A DNA stretch of 64,000 bases from Hypericum androsaemum. Its lineage: Eukaryota; Streptophyta; Magnoliopsida; Malpighiales; Hypericaceae. Location: NCBI GenBank assembly GCA_963995505.1, contig OZ023192.1, forward strand, positions 5,749,001 to 5,813,000. Direction: 5' to 3'. Positions 46,963-58,420 of the stretch are shown here, in pieces. The notes under the pieces are model-generated. The model saw only the letters and a program-made list of their open reading frames with translations, had not been told where the DNA came from and searched no databases. Numbering within the stretch: position 1 is the first letter of the stretch; every line of letters begins with the position of its first letter. Both the position numbers and the translations under genes were made by a program.

Positions 46963-47928
46963 ATGTTCATTTTTGGGTTTCGACAGTAATTTTGTGATCA
47001 ATCAGATATCATGTAATAATCTACGTATTATTAATTTCTCAGTAAGAGAGAAATTTTTTTGTAAAACCTAAATCATAAATAAAGTCAATGGAGGATTACG
47101 AAATTTTGTGACATTAGACTAAAGGTTTATACACCAATGAAATAGTCGTTTAAAACGTATCCTAGATTTGGTAAACAGAAATTTCGTTCTTATCTTATTC
47201 ATGTTGCACTAAAAAAATTAGCAAGCATTTATCTTATGCAATATATAGCATATATAAAAGTGCGAGTGAGGGCCACGAACTTTAAGATTTTGTAATTGGA
47301 GCTAATTATACTGATATTTCTCTATGAACTATTTTTAAATTTTTCTACAGTTTATTAATTTGATAAAAATCTATTCACCCGAACCATACTTAAAAAAGGA
47401 GCTAGACAAACTGGTAGGATAAAAGTGTGTATAAATGTTAAAAGACGGGTAAAATTGGCCAAAACATTCTTGAAGCATTTTCTCTCTTGCTAAAACTAAC
47501 TTCAGAATGTTCTCACATAAAAGAAAAGCTAACTTAAGAACTGCTGTGATTTCGTAAGACGCATTGTTTCGGGAAACAATGCGTCGTATGGAATCGCAAC
47601 AGTTCTTGAGGTAAACTTAACAGATTACGGGATAAAATATATAAGCATCATTTGCCGTGAAGAGTACAAGAGCAGCATGGAAACAGCAAGGTCTATAGCT
47701 CTGATTCCAAACTATGTACACGCGAAAGGAAAAGGCGGTCGTGGTTCGAGTTCCGAGAGGTAACTGAATCATCAGGTGAATCTGCAGAGAGAATCATGTC
47801 ATACCGATTAATCAGAGAGATTTGGGACTGCTTTTCTCCATTGCTAGATCAAAATTCGATTACAGAAGTACAGCTCGGAGAGTGTCCTTCAATAATTCAC
47901 TACTTGCAACAGCGCGGGACTTGGTGCA
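46963..47928. other. Intergenic DNA between the hydrolase and OM64
   Basis: It contains the upstream region of the hydrolase at the left and the 3' untranslated region of OM64 at the right. The only structured element is the hairpin at 47531-47614. No other gene is seen. Confidence 0.5.
47531..47614. other. Perfect-loop hairpin (inverted repeat), possible small-RNA precursor
   Basis: Arms of about 40 bases face each other across a 2-base centre: GACGCATTGTTTC on the left is followed at once by GG and GAAACAATGCGTC. The outer arms (AAGAACTGCTGTGATTTCG and its near complement) carry about six mismatches. It sits about 320 bp beyond the OM64 stop codon. It could be a microRNA-like precursor, a tiny MITE or an RNA structure in the OM64 3' region. 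Confidence 0.55.
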
Positions 47929-50900
47929 TCAACTCATCAGCTTTTGAAGTCTCTTGACAGCTACACTTGCTGCCTTGTTCTGTGGTTCCAGTACAAGAGC
48001 ATGCCTAAAATCTGCAGTATGAAAGGAAGATATTGCATGTCAGTAAATGAACAACCGGGACTACGGCCAGACGATAAACCCAGTAAAACAAATTTCAGGA
48101 GCCTGTACACAGCTTAAGCTACCTCTAGGTCTCATTAACCTTACTGAGCAGATATTAAGAACGTCAGTAGTTCATAAAATACTTCTACCCTTTACAGGGG
48201 AACTTCAAATTCTAACATCTGTAAACCAGGACAGAAAAAAGAGAGGAGAAACTTGCCAAGTCCATACCTAATTTACCGAGCAAGTCCCAAAAACATACAG
48301 ACAACTTAATCGAGTATGGCCAGTCTACTTCTACACGAAAATTATTAAGTAATGTTTTACCTCGAATGGCCTCCTCCTTACAGAGCAATGATTCTCTAGC
48401 TGTTCCACGCCTCAAAAATGCTTTTACATTCTGCAAGAAATTCTAAGCAAATAAATACGAATTCCTTCTACACAGAAAAGTTGAGACCAAATTCAACGAA
48501 CGTAGGAGAAAGAGAACCGCTAGTGTTTGGATATATGAGGCCACTTTCTAGTTCATAGATTATATGAGGTCTGCTGTTGCCAAGCATGCTATTGTCACTG
48601 GCTAGTTCATTGATTATATATGAGGTCTGCTTTCGTGAAGCATGCTAATATGAGTAGAACGTAATCTCGTAGTCCATCCACACCTTTTTATCCAGCAAAA
48701 TTGCCTTACTGCAGTCCTCTTCAGCTTGCTGAAAGCTGCATTTTTACTGAATTGGTTTAGACACAGTCCAGAAAAGAGTGATAACAAGAAGAAACAGAAA
48801 GATAGCCTACCATCCTAGTTCTAAGTAAGCTGCAGCTCTGTTGCAATAAAATGTTGCATTGCTCTCATTTAAATTTATAGCTTCCGTGTAATATTTTACG
48901 GCTTTGTTAAATTGCTTTCCCTTGAATGATGCATTACCCTGCCAACAAGATTAAAGAATAAGCAAAATCAAAGACATAAAGCCAATAACTTCCCCTTTTT
49001 ATCTAGGCTTCGATTAATCAGAAGTCATAAGACGGGTTAATTTTTTATGTTCATGTAAATTCAAAATGATTTAATAGAAAGTCCCGTAAAATCATTCTGC
49101 AACAAAGGTGCAACGCCAGTAAGAAGGTCAAATAGACATGGAACTAATTGCAAACAGCAAATGTCTATCCGAAAGATTAAAATCAAATAAAAAAGACAAA
49201 GTGTTTGATCCAAGGATTTTACAAAATTTAACATCAGAGACACTACTATATCAGAAAAACTACTAGTGTGTCCTCTCAACCAAAAACGTCCATCTTAGGT
49301 AAGTAATCTGAATTGGTAACTTCTACATGCTAAAAACTTGAGAAAACAAATTCTAGCAAGAAAGAAACCATGAAAAATTAAACAAATTTGTGATGTTACA
49401 CCACGATTTCAACCAAGATGGTTACAGCAAATATCGATGCTTAATGACAACCTAACATCTGCTGCTTGACCAGTGGCGTTGCCGCGTACACAATAACTCT
49501 GTTCAACGGTGTGACGGCAAACGATGGATCACAGGCTGGGGTTAGATTTGGGAGGTTGGCTCCACTGTTTGGGTCCTTAAGATGTCTTCACATTTTGGTA
49601 CAACTCCAATAACAAATCATACAAAACCTTTAAGTTAAGCGAATTGCTATGGAATTTTATCACCTAAGTTTTCTTATTCGTATCCCCTCATAATATTACA
49701 TCCCGTTTTGTCTAGTTTTATGGATTAGTTCACTTGATCTCATTAAAGAAAATACGAATTTCTGTTTCTAATTGAAAGGGTTCATTTTAACCAAATTAGC
49801 CAAATTATAAACATTTAGAGACAAAAAAATGCACTTCAAACCTCAACAAAAGTTGCATTTGAATGAGATCGACTGACCCAACTTCTCCCATCATGGAATG
49901 CTTTATGGAATTTGCTAAGTCTTAAAACAGTGTGAACTATCCTCGTAAGCAAGAATCAGCTTTAGAGACAAAGTAATGCACCCCAGATCAGAAATCCCGA
50001 AAGCATATAGCTTGCACAAGTACCTTCTCTTTCAGGAGTTCAGAAGCTTCCATGTTCTCACTGGTATCTGGCAATGGTGCAGAATTGGAAGCAATTCTAA
50101 CTTGTTCTTGAAGAGACGGGTATATATCCAAGACAGTATCCAGAAGAAGCTTGTCACCACCATGGAATGTGATGAAAGAAACGGAGATGGGACAACCATC
50201 ATGCTTTCCTAACGGAACAGTAACCTGACAATAAAATTTTCAAGTAAATGCATAATGAACTCAACCAGAAAAACTGGGGAAAAATCCATATAGAGATATG
50301 AAAAGCACGTCAATCAATGCAAAAGGCATACAATCTACCTGACAACAGCCTGACATGCTTGAAATGCTCAGTAAAATTGATGCTCTATCCTGAGACTCTG
50401 CAGAAGACCTCTTCGAAAGTTTGGGTGGAGGATCTGCGATGGTGGGAATAACGAGTATTTTATCATCCTGCAGATAGACCATGAAAAACAAGAAAAATAA
50501 GAAACAGTGGAAAAGGCAACAATTTATGCAACCAAACCTGGTAAATTACAAGCGCAAGTATTGTTAATGATCGAAATGTCTACAGCCATCCAATAAGAGA
50601 GATGAAATTAGCAAGACTTGTACCCTTAAGAGACTTTGGAGAGCAGCTCGCATCTCTATCCGGATTTTATACAACACCTTTACATTCTCATCTATTAATT
50701 TAGTAGCTTGAAGAACACGATCAGATACATTGGACCCTAACTTGGGTTTTACTGATGTAATCCAGTCTTCATGTTTTGTTCTGAACTCATATCTGAAAGG
50801 ACAGCATATAGTGTACCGTTAGTCCATTGATTCATACAAGTGAATCTAGAGAGAGGGAGCTCCATTGTAACGCCTGTACGCGATCTTAGCAGATAGCAGT

Positions 50901-53900
50901 GACACAAAAGAACATACAAAGGGTTCAAGAACTACTACCTTTTCAATGAATTCATCGCAGACGAAAGAGCTTTTAACGTAGATTTACCATTTTGAACTTT
51001 TGGAGATTCTTCATTGAATCCTTTTAAACTAGGTACATTTGAAGCAATGTACTGACCCAAGTTCAAATGTTTTGGAGATCGGTCTGCAAAAAAAGAACAA
51101 AGACAAAATGACTTCACTTAGGAGTGTCTTTCACTGGTTCTGGTGCAGACATCAGCTAGTTAAATACATCCAAGATTATCTGCTAGGATGTAAAATAACA
51201 ATCATCTAAGATAAATTAAAGAAGAAATACTCAAGTAGAGGAAAAAGAAGGTAACATGCTATAAGGCCTTGCAACTTACAACCAGACAGAGATTCGATTA
51301 CTTTGCTAACAACATGTTCAGTCTTTTGTTTGGGGACTTTCCAGAACTGAAACAGATCATCAGCAAAAATTAGACATCTTTCTCTTCGAGGCTCAACAGC
51401 ATTCAAAGACAGAAGAACATGTCCAACACGATGAAGTATGGCAGGGTCCCGTGCAAACCATCCTGAAAAAATGTCAATATTGTTGGATTGAGACAAGAAA
51501 AAAACACGAGATTAAGTATACAATGCTATATAAAATGAAAAACCAAGTCAAACAGAACTTGATACAAAATTCTAGAAAAGATATATCAATAATAACTTTC
51601 AACTGACCAAGAATGATTAAGAGAACGTAAAAGAAGTCAGCATCACTTGCAGTATCGAGATCCAAACAATTTAATCTGTTTCCAACTTTAAAAACAGTTA
51701 ACCTAATAGGATAATTTTCAGTACTTTTTTCCTTTTTTCCTTCTTTTCTATTTTTTTTTCTTTGATGAATAAATTTTGAACCTAATAGGATCATTATGGT
51801 TCAAAATAGTCAGGCGGGTCTACTGTTTATTCAACAAACAATCCTTCCTTGAAGCATTTAACAGACAGGAAAATGCAAATGATAAATAACAAACAAAATT
51901 AAAGTTGCCAATAGATTCTTTTAACCGAACCTTCTGACACGGAGAAATGGCCAAAAAGGATGTATCAAATATGGGTGAATAATTTGCATAAATGAAGTTC
52001 AATGGTTGAGCTTAGAGAGGGTATAAAGATATCATTTTTGTTTTGCATAATCAACGGAGAGGCTTATCATGTACAACAAGCCTCTCAAAAGACAATTAGT
52101 ACTTTGCACGGGTCATTTGTGTCTTGATATTCATGTTACCTAACATAACAAGCTCTAGCTTAACCAAAAGGTCTTGAGTTCAAGCCCTTGGGAAAGTAAC
52201 AGTGTTAAACACTTGTTGGGAGAATTTAGTCACCTTTCAAAAGTCCTACCTGGCTCGAACCTAAATTAGTTAGCTCAGTGGGTGTGCAGATACCAGGTGG
52301 TACAAACCAAAAAAAACATTGCATAATGAGCCAAGTGGTAATCATAGGACTCATTAGTAAAAATTAATTTCAATTATAATTAAGTAAAAATTTATAGAAA
52401 AAGCTATTTCATACCAATAGTATCTAAACTTGGTGAATTAGGCAATAGTCCTATAGTAGAAGCAGACCCATGCGAAGGTCTGTAGCCAAGGATACCACAG
52501 AATGCAGCTGGAATTCTAATGTCCCCTGTTGTATCACTACCTGCAACATGGAAAAAAACCATAACTGGAGGTTCTTTTAGGGGACAATTGGAAGAAAAAA
52601 AAAGAAAAGATATTTCAGATGAAGTAATCAAAGTTACGTATGTAACTCCCACACCAAAGAAGAAACCTCGGCCACACTTGGAGTAAGATAATAATATGTT
52701 CCCACAAATACTGACTTATAGAAATCCATACCTCAAAAATCTGTAAACAGGCCAGCTCCATGCAATTTATGAAAAATATTGAAGCAAATCATTCAAATTA
52801 ACAATCTCGCAAGAGCCATTAACATCATTCTCTCAAAAGCTAAATAATCTATCATCTAATGTTAACAGAAGAACTGACCTAAAGCGAAATCGACAAGCTC
52901 AGCTGCAACAGCTACAGCGGAACCACTGCAAGAACCACCGGGAACATGCGATGGCATTTCTGGATTGGTAGGAGTTCCATAATGCACGTTCTCGCCAGTT
53001 ATCCTGGTAAAATGATAAAAATGAGCCGAGGAAGACGCACACGAACTGCCCTACACTCGCAATGCAAGCAAAAGCACCTCAATCGGAAAGAAACAAACTG
53101 TTTACCCAAATGCTAACTCATCCATGACAGTCTTGCCAACACAAGAAGCCCCACTCTTCAACAATGTCGTAACTACCATCGCCGTCTTGTCTGCAGCTCC
53201 TTGCGTCCTCGCCCAATCAGGATTCCCGAAACCAGTGACGTGATCCTTCACATCAAATCTGCAACCAGACTCCCCATCCCGGCAAAAAAGGGAGACGCGA
53301 AAACTCAAAAGATAGCACAAACCGGCAATACAATCGCAAAGAAACTTTTGTTTAGTTGATACCACCCATTATCCCGACACCAACTAGTCCGACTAATCCA
53401 TGTTAGAGCCGCATAAGAATTTGAAAGGAATCGCAACGCAACTAAGAAAACACAACCTGGCACTACCAGATTCATAAATACCGGGAGAGTTTCTTTCACG
53501 TTTTTTAATTAAATTAATACAGAGAACCAATAAATTCAAAAGGAAAAGACTTTTTAGGTGGAAACATCTTCCATTAAAAAGATTTATAAACCCATTTTCG
53601 GAAAATATTTACTTTTTCGCCGGGAAATGATCAGAAATGAAACAGAGAAGCAGCCAATAAGGAAGAAACGGGTGGGGGAAATTACGAACATGTCCTGGAG
53701 CGCGAAGGAGAGGGCGGCGAGGGGCTGCTTGGCGGCGGGTGGAGGCGGCTGAGGGTGAGCCAACAACTCGAACCTCTCCACGAACGCTCCAAAGTCCGGT
53801 CTCCTGGCCCGCTTCCGCCGCCTCGCATCTGCCCAGACGATGATCCCCGCCACCGTCACGCCGATCACCACCGCGGCCAGCACCCTGGGGGCCACCGCCT

Positions 53901-53931
53901 GGGATCCGAGCTGGCTCAGCTGCTTCGACAT
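47929..53931 (-). CDS. OM64: Outer envelope receptor OM64 (Toc64 family), amidase-like plus TPR
   Basis: Thirteen exons, all GT-AG: 53931-53690, 53258-53106, 53003-52879, 52540-52415, 51462-51280, 51083-50939, 50792-50624, 50467-50339, 50224-50024, 48938-48811, 48735-48684, 48430-48361 and 48011-47929; the frame closes at 601 residues, the family length. Residues 15-34 (VLAAVVIGVTVAGIIVW) are an N-terminal membrane anchor followed by a basic stretch. Residues about 60-430 are the amidase-like domain, and about 488-601 form three TPRs with clamp-type residues (KGNASF, YCNRAAAY, KAFLRRGTAR), which in this family bind Hsp70/Hsp90 C termini. Of the amidase triad Lys123 (CVGKT) and Ser156 (PGGSCSG) remain, but the nucleophile position is Asp180 (SDTTGDIRIP), so it should be enzymatically dead. 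Sequence detail (IFADDLF, MSGCCQVT, DFRHALVLEPQNK) favours the mitochondrial OM64 branch over chloroplast Toc64-III. It should dock chaperone-bound preproteins at the mitochondrial surface. Confidence 0.93.
52130..52315. mobile_element. SINE-like element in an OM64 intron (tentative)
   Basis: The phrase GGTCTTGAGTTCAAGCCC resembles a tRNA-type B box, and TTAGCTCAGTGGGTG near 52270 resembles an A box. A similar stretch lies at 36940-37060. Ends and target duplication are not clear, and the element is inside intron 4 and does not disturb splice sites. Confidence 0.35.
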
Positions 53932-53940
53932 GGCCAACGG

Positions 53941-54586
53941 TTGAGAAGCTTCGGCTCTTTTCTCGATGTGGGTTTTTGGTCTTTTCCCCTTTTTTTCTTA
54001 AGAGGGGATGAGAGGGGTTTATGGAGGGTTTATTGATCGGAGGCGGAGGAGGTTTTAGTTTTGGTTTAGAGGGAGGAGAAAGGGTTGTTGTTGGTTGACT
54101 TGGACTATTTGCTAATAGGTGGCATGCGATCCGGGTTTTAAACGTCGTGAGACAGTTCGGTCCATATTTCGGAAAAAAAAAGTGTGAAGGAATTTTGTTG
54201 CTGTCGTGCGCCGGGGGTTGGGCTGTTTATGAAACAAGTGGGGGACAGCTTGAACCATTTCATTTCTCGTTTTAGGGATTGGTTTATAACCCTCCCACTC
54301 TAATCAAGTAAATTGTTGCAATAAATATTTATCAAAGATATAAATTTAAGATTCGGTAAATCATTTAAATTGATACACAATTTCAGATTGAACCTGACTT
54401 CTTTTAATTTTTATTATGCATTGTGCCAAGTGGAGATCGGTCGGGGTGTATTTGGTGGGGACTATTCTGACTAAAACAAACTAATATTATTATACATACA
54501 AATCGTTTCACATTCAAATTAGTCTCATACAAACTAATATCACTTCACATGCAAACCAATATCACCTGATAGGTTATTAACTATCA
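53941..54586. other. 5' region of OM64
   Basis: The 150 bases next to the ATG are richer in GC and should contain leader and promoter. I see no certain TATA box; housekeeping plant genes often lack one. The left target duplication of the next MULE starts at 54587. Confidence 0.4.
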
Positions 54587-54595
54587 AATTTAAAA

Positions 54596-55852
54596 GGACA
54601 AATTACTCTCATGTCCATGACCTTTGGTCACCCTCTCCCTAGGGTTTCTGACTTTTGGAAAATAATTTTTCCGTCCCTAAGTTTTGATGATAATAGACTC
54701 TCGGGTCCTTGGAGCCAGAATATTCTATTTTCTCAGGCAAACTCTCACTTGAAATGACCAAAATATCTCTCCCACTTAAAAAAATCCTTCTTCCTTCCCA
54801 CTTATCTTCTTCCTCGCACCTCAACCAAAACCAAAACTTAAAATCAAAACTAATTAACATCCAAGCTTAAGGAGGCAAGCAGAAATGAAAAAAAAACTAA
54901 GAACAAACAAAATTAATTATCCAAGAATTCAGTTAATCGACCACCCAAACCAGCCCTAAAATTCTATTTTCCCCAAATTTAAATCCTCCACCGTCGGCCA
55001 GGTTCTTTGTCGGTGTGGTTGAAGTTGGACCCACGCGGCGTCGGGTTTCTCGATGACTGCAGCGAGTATATCTTCGCATAGGTGAGGTTCGACGACTGTG
55101 GTGGTGGATGACACCCCCTGCGACCGCCGCAAAAAGACGAGCCACGACATACGAGGACGCCGCACGGTGACGTGGAGCTTCCCATCCTCCTTGGACAGCG
55201 AGCTCCTTAACAATCGACAGGCGACGGTGAGCCATGGCAGACAAAGACGGCGAGCTCCTCAACAACCGACAAGCGACGACGAGCCACGACAGACAAGGAT
55301 GGCGAGCTCCTGGGTATCGAATCCCGGCACCGGCGTCAAAGTCGGGGCGAAGCTCTGTGATGATGTGGAGGTGGACATCGTCCTAGGATTCAATAAACTG
55401 GGTATTGAATCCCGACACCGGTGTCAAATCCTGGCACGACAACGCTCTTGATGTTCTTAATTCGTTGATTTTAGGGCCCAGGTTCCTAATTTTAGGTCTT
55501 CTCCTCATTGATTCAGTTGTTAAGTGTTGCTGCAATCATGGTATGGTGTATGTGCTGTGATTCTATTTAGGCTGAATGTATGTGCTGAGATTTTTGTTTC
55601 ATTAAAATTAATTAGGGTTCTTCATGATTTGGTCTGGGAAGTGTTTTTTAAAAGGGATGGAGTAAAATTTAACAAGGGAGGGTATTTTGGTCATTTCAGG
55701 TGGGGGTTCATCGGAGAAAAAGAAATATTCTGGCTCCAAGGACCCGAGAGTCTATTATCATCAAGACTTAGGGACAAGAAAATCACTTTCCAAAAGTCAG
55801 GGACCCTAAGAGGAGGGTGACCAAAGGTCAGGGACATGAGAGTAATTTATCC
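54596..55852. mobile_element. Mutator-like element with GC-rich cargo, family 1 copy 2
   Basis: Long inverted repeats (GGACAAATTACTCTCATG at the left, its complement at the right) match the ends of the element at 2364. The 9-bp flanks AATTTAAAA and AATTAAAAA agree in 8 of 9 positions. The interior (about 54990-55440) is GC-rich and differs from that of the other copy. It contains a tandem duplication of about 52 bp (55194-55300, phrase GCGAGCTCCT) and a second repeated phrase (GAATCCCGGCACCGGCGTC, GAATCCCGACACCGGTGTC). No transposase is present. Confidence 0.86.
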
Positions 55853-55861
55853 AATTAAAAA

Positions 55862-56929
55862 AAAAATCAAATCTGACGGCCCAAAATTTAGTCCCTACTT
55901 TAGGATAAATTTTATTTAGTCCTCACTCAATCCGATCTCATCGGGAGGACCCGCTATTGGAAAATCATCTTTTGATCCGATGTTTTAACACTTGGGTCAA
56001 TTTCTATTGGGCATTGTATTATTATGCGAAGGAAGACGGCCAGCATTTTGCAATGATGGCGGCTACGGCTAAAGGGGTGACCAGAGTTAAAAGAGGAGAC
56101 TGTATGATATTAGTTGGATACACGAATAGTTGGAAGACTCATCTTGGAAATAATACATATCTCTTCTCTCAATTTTCTCTTCCTCATCTCTTCCTCTTCT
56201 CTCTCGCTGTCTTCTTAGCTGCTAAACTTGGGGTTGAAGTTTAACACTTGGTATCAGATTCACTGCTGCTCCAGTGGACATTAGATCTAGTCTCCACTAT
56301 GTTTGAGAGAGATGTTGCGAACTCGCAGGCTCTGAAAAAACACACAAAAGAAACTCGATCAAACTTGTGATGGGACAAACGTGAAGATCAAACTGTTATA
56401 AGTGGACATCTTAGAGGTGGCGCCAAAGTGAAACACAACCTCCGGTAAGATTGGCATTTCCTTTTTTTAACAACTTGAATTCGAGTTATTGAATTAGAAA
56501 GTGTGAACATAATGATTGCTAGTCTTTGCCTTGGTGAGGAGGCAGACACTTGGTTTTACTCCTCAAATTTGCAAAATAGGAATGCAAGGTGAGAAGTCTA
56601 TCGGAAAAAATAGAGTAAAAAGGAGCAAAAATGAGTTTGGAAAAAGAATTAATAAAATGGTATTTTAAAGGAAGTCTAAATGAGTTTAAGATACTAATTT
56701 ATTGTTTGCTTTTGGGAGCGTGTGGTTAAGAAAAAAATATTCAAATCCTGATATCCTTGTTCTAAGTAGGGCTCTAGCCATCCAAAATTAAAATCTCTTT
56801 TACCAAACTTTGCAATCTAGAATTATTCGTTAATCTACATGCAACATCGATAGCAATTGACTGACATTTTACTATTATTCACTATATACGTTATATTTCA
56901 CCATCAGCCCAAGAGAAATATATATAGGC
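55862..56929. other. Intergenic DNA, no gene seen
   Basis: A short piece near 56230-56260 (ACACTTGGTATCAGATTC) resembles the plant initiator-Met primer site of a copia retrotransposon, and the text after it has the look of degraded retroelement DNA. No domain is recognisable. Confidence 0.4.
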
Positions 56930-56937
56930 TAGATATC

Positions 56938-57231
56938 CAAGATTTTAAAAATCGGCAATTACCAGAGAGAGATCCCATTTTATGTTTCTGATTTTAGGGT
57001 TGGGAAAATTGGAAAGGGATTTGGGCGAAACCGGGAAGTTTTAGAATTTGTTTTCCGAATTTGTCCCTGTGACCTAACTACCCGGAAAATTCCGGACAAC
57101 AAATCCGAACAAATTACCTGGTCTGATCAGATTTTAGACAGTTTGTAAGGTCAGTATATTTCCACTCATATTCGGTACGCTAATTTGACTTATTGGTCGA
57201 ACTGTTGGTCAGCCCACATTTTTAAAACTTT
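56938..57231. mobile_element. hAT-type MITE, CCGGTC family, copy 4
   Basis: It begins CAAGATTTTAAAAATCGG and ends TTTTTAAAACTTT, and is flanked by a perfect 8-bp target duplication TAGATATC (56930-56937 and 57232-57239). It is the shortest and most diverged of the four copies in this window. Confidence 0.8.
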
Positions 57232-57530
57232 TAGATATCTCACATTTCTCCAAATGATAATGAATAAATTGCGTTAAATAAGTAATATATTCAAATTCTC
57301 AGATGAAAATATATTATTGAGAATATCTTTGAACAGAATTCGATTGAAAATAAAAAGTATAGGTGAAATATTTTTATTTATACCACAGATATACATAACG
57401 TCAGTGGCTAATACGAAAAAACAATTCCTTATAAAAAAAATAGAAATCTCATAAACAAAAACCGGAAGCCTGGCAGGCGATCAAACTCAATTTGTTCTCG
57501 TGCTCCAATAACAAAACACATACAAATATG

Positions 57531-58070
57531 GGATAAGTTTAATTATCGTTTACACTTTTTTTACTTTCACCTTTTTTGCTTTGATGATAGAGATTTTTAA
57601 ATTTGACACTTTTGATGATAAATTCTTAACGATATTTATTTTTTCCAATTGATTTTTCCATCGTGATCCACGTTAGCGCCACATCATATTTTTTTGCCCT
57701 AAGTGCGATGACTTGAAAAATAAAAAAAAATCCACTTAAGACTTCATGTTTTACGTCATATTTCGTTTTGTTTTGGTAGATTTAGGAGATAAGTGATTTA
57801 AGAGGAGAATTTTTTCAAATTTTCTATGTCAACGCCCTAGAGAAATATGATCTGGCATTGACGTGACGCTTACGTGAATAACAATGAAAATGTCACCTGG
57901 AAAAAAACTAACCTTGGTTAAAACTCTGTCACCAAAAATGCCAAATTTGAAAATCTATTAACCAAAAGTGTCAAATTTGGAAACATCTCTCACCAAAATA
58001 AAAAAAGTAAAACTACAAGAACTTAAGTAAAAAATGTATGAAACTACAAAATACTTAAATGAACTTATCC
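57531..58070. mobile_element. Inverted-repeat MITE upstream of the TOM1-like gene
   Basis: The left end GGATAAGTTTAATTATCG and right end AACTTATCC are complementary, and inner phrases match in inverted order, for example AAATTTGACACTTTTG against CAAAAGTGTCAAATTT near 57960. Flanks do not give a clear target duplication, so the superfamily is undecided. The right end lies about 350 bp before the ATG of the next gene. Confidence 0.65.
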
Positions 58071-58206
58071 TCTAAAAATATTCCCCCAAGCTTTAATTTG
58101 GAAGAGGCCAAAAGCGGACTAATTCCTGGTTGGCATTAATGACCATCCGACAAAACCAAACAAAGGCCAAAGCTCTGAGCTCTGTTGTTGGAGTGTTTGT
58201 TCCTTC

Positions 58207-58258
58207 ACACGTGGCACCCCCATCTACCTCTGTGTCCTTCTGTCTCTCTCTCCACGTG
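58207..58258 (+). promoter_or_regulatory. Pair of G-box/ABRE motifs upstream of the TOM1-like gene
   Basis: ACACGTGGC (58207-58215) is a classical ABRE-type G-box and a second CACGTG lies at 58253-58258, 165 to 215 bases before the ATG. Such pairs are bound by bZIP or bHLH factors. They could lie in the promoter or in the 5' leader. Confidence 0.45.
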
Positions 58259-58420
58259 TACAAGTCCACATTCTCTGGCCCTCTCTCCTCTTCTCCCAAG
58301 GCAAACAACAACGAAACGAAACCACCTTTTTCTTTTCTTTTCCAATTTGGTATTTTCTCCTGTCCTCTAGTTGGGAATTTCTTTCCTTGGAAGGGGAGAA
58401 TTGGGGTTTTTTTTTTAGGA

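Noticed and set aside
54933..55451. Overlapping Arg- and Pro-rich frames on both strands
   Set aside because: They lie within the cargo of the second MULE and have no domain or consistent frame.
57522..58079. 9-bp target duplication of the MITE upstream of the TOM1-like gene
   Set aside because: ACAAATATG and TCTAAAAAT do not match; a shifted reading gives only 7 of 9, too weak to assign the superfamily.
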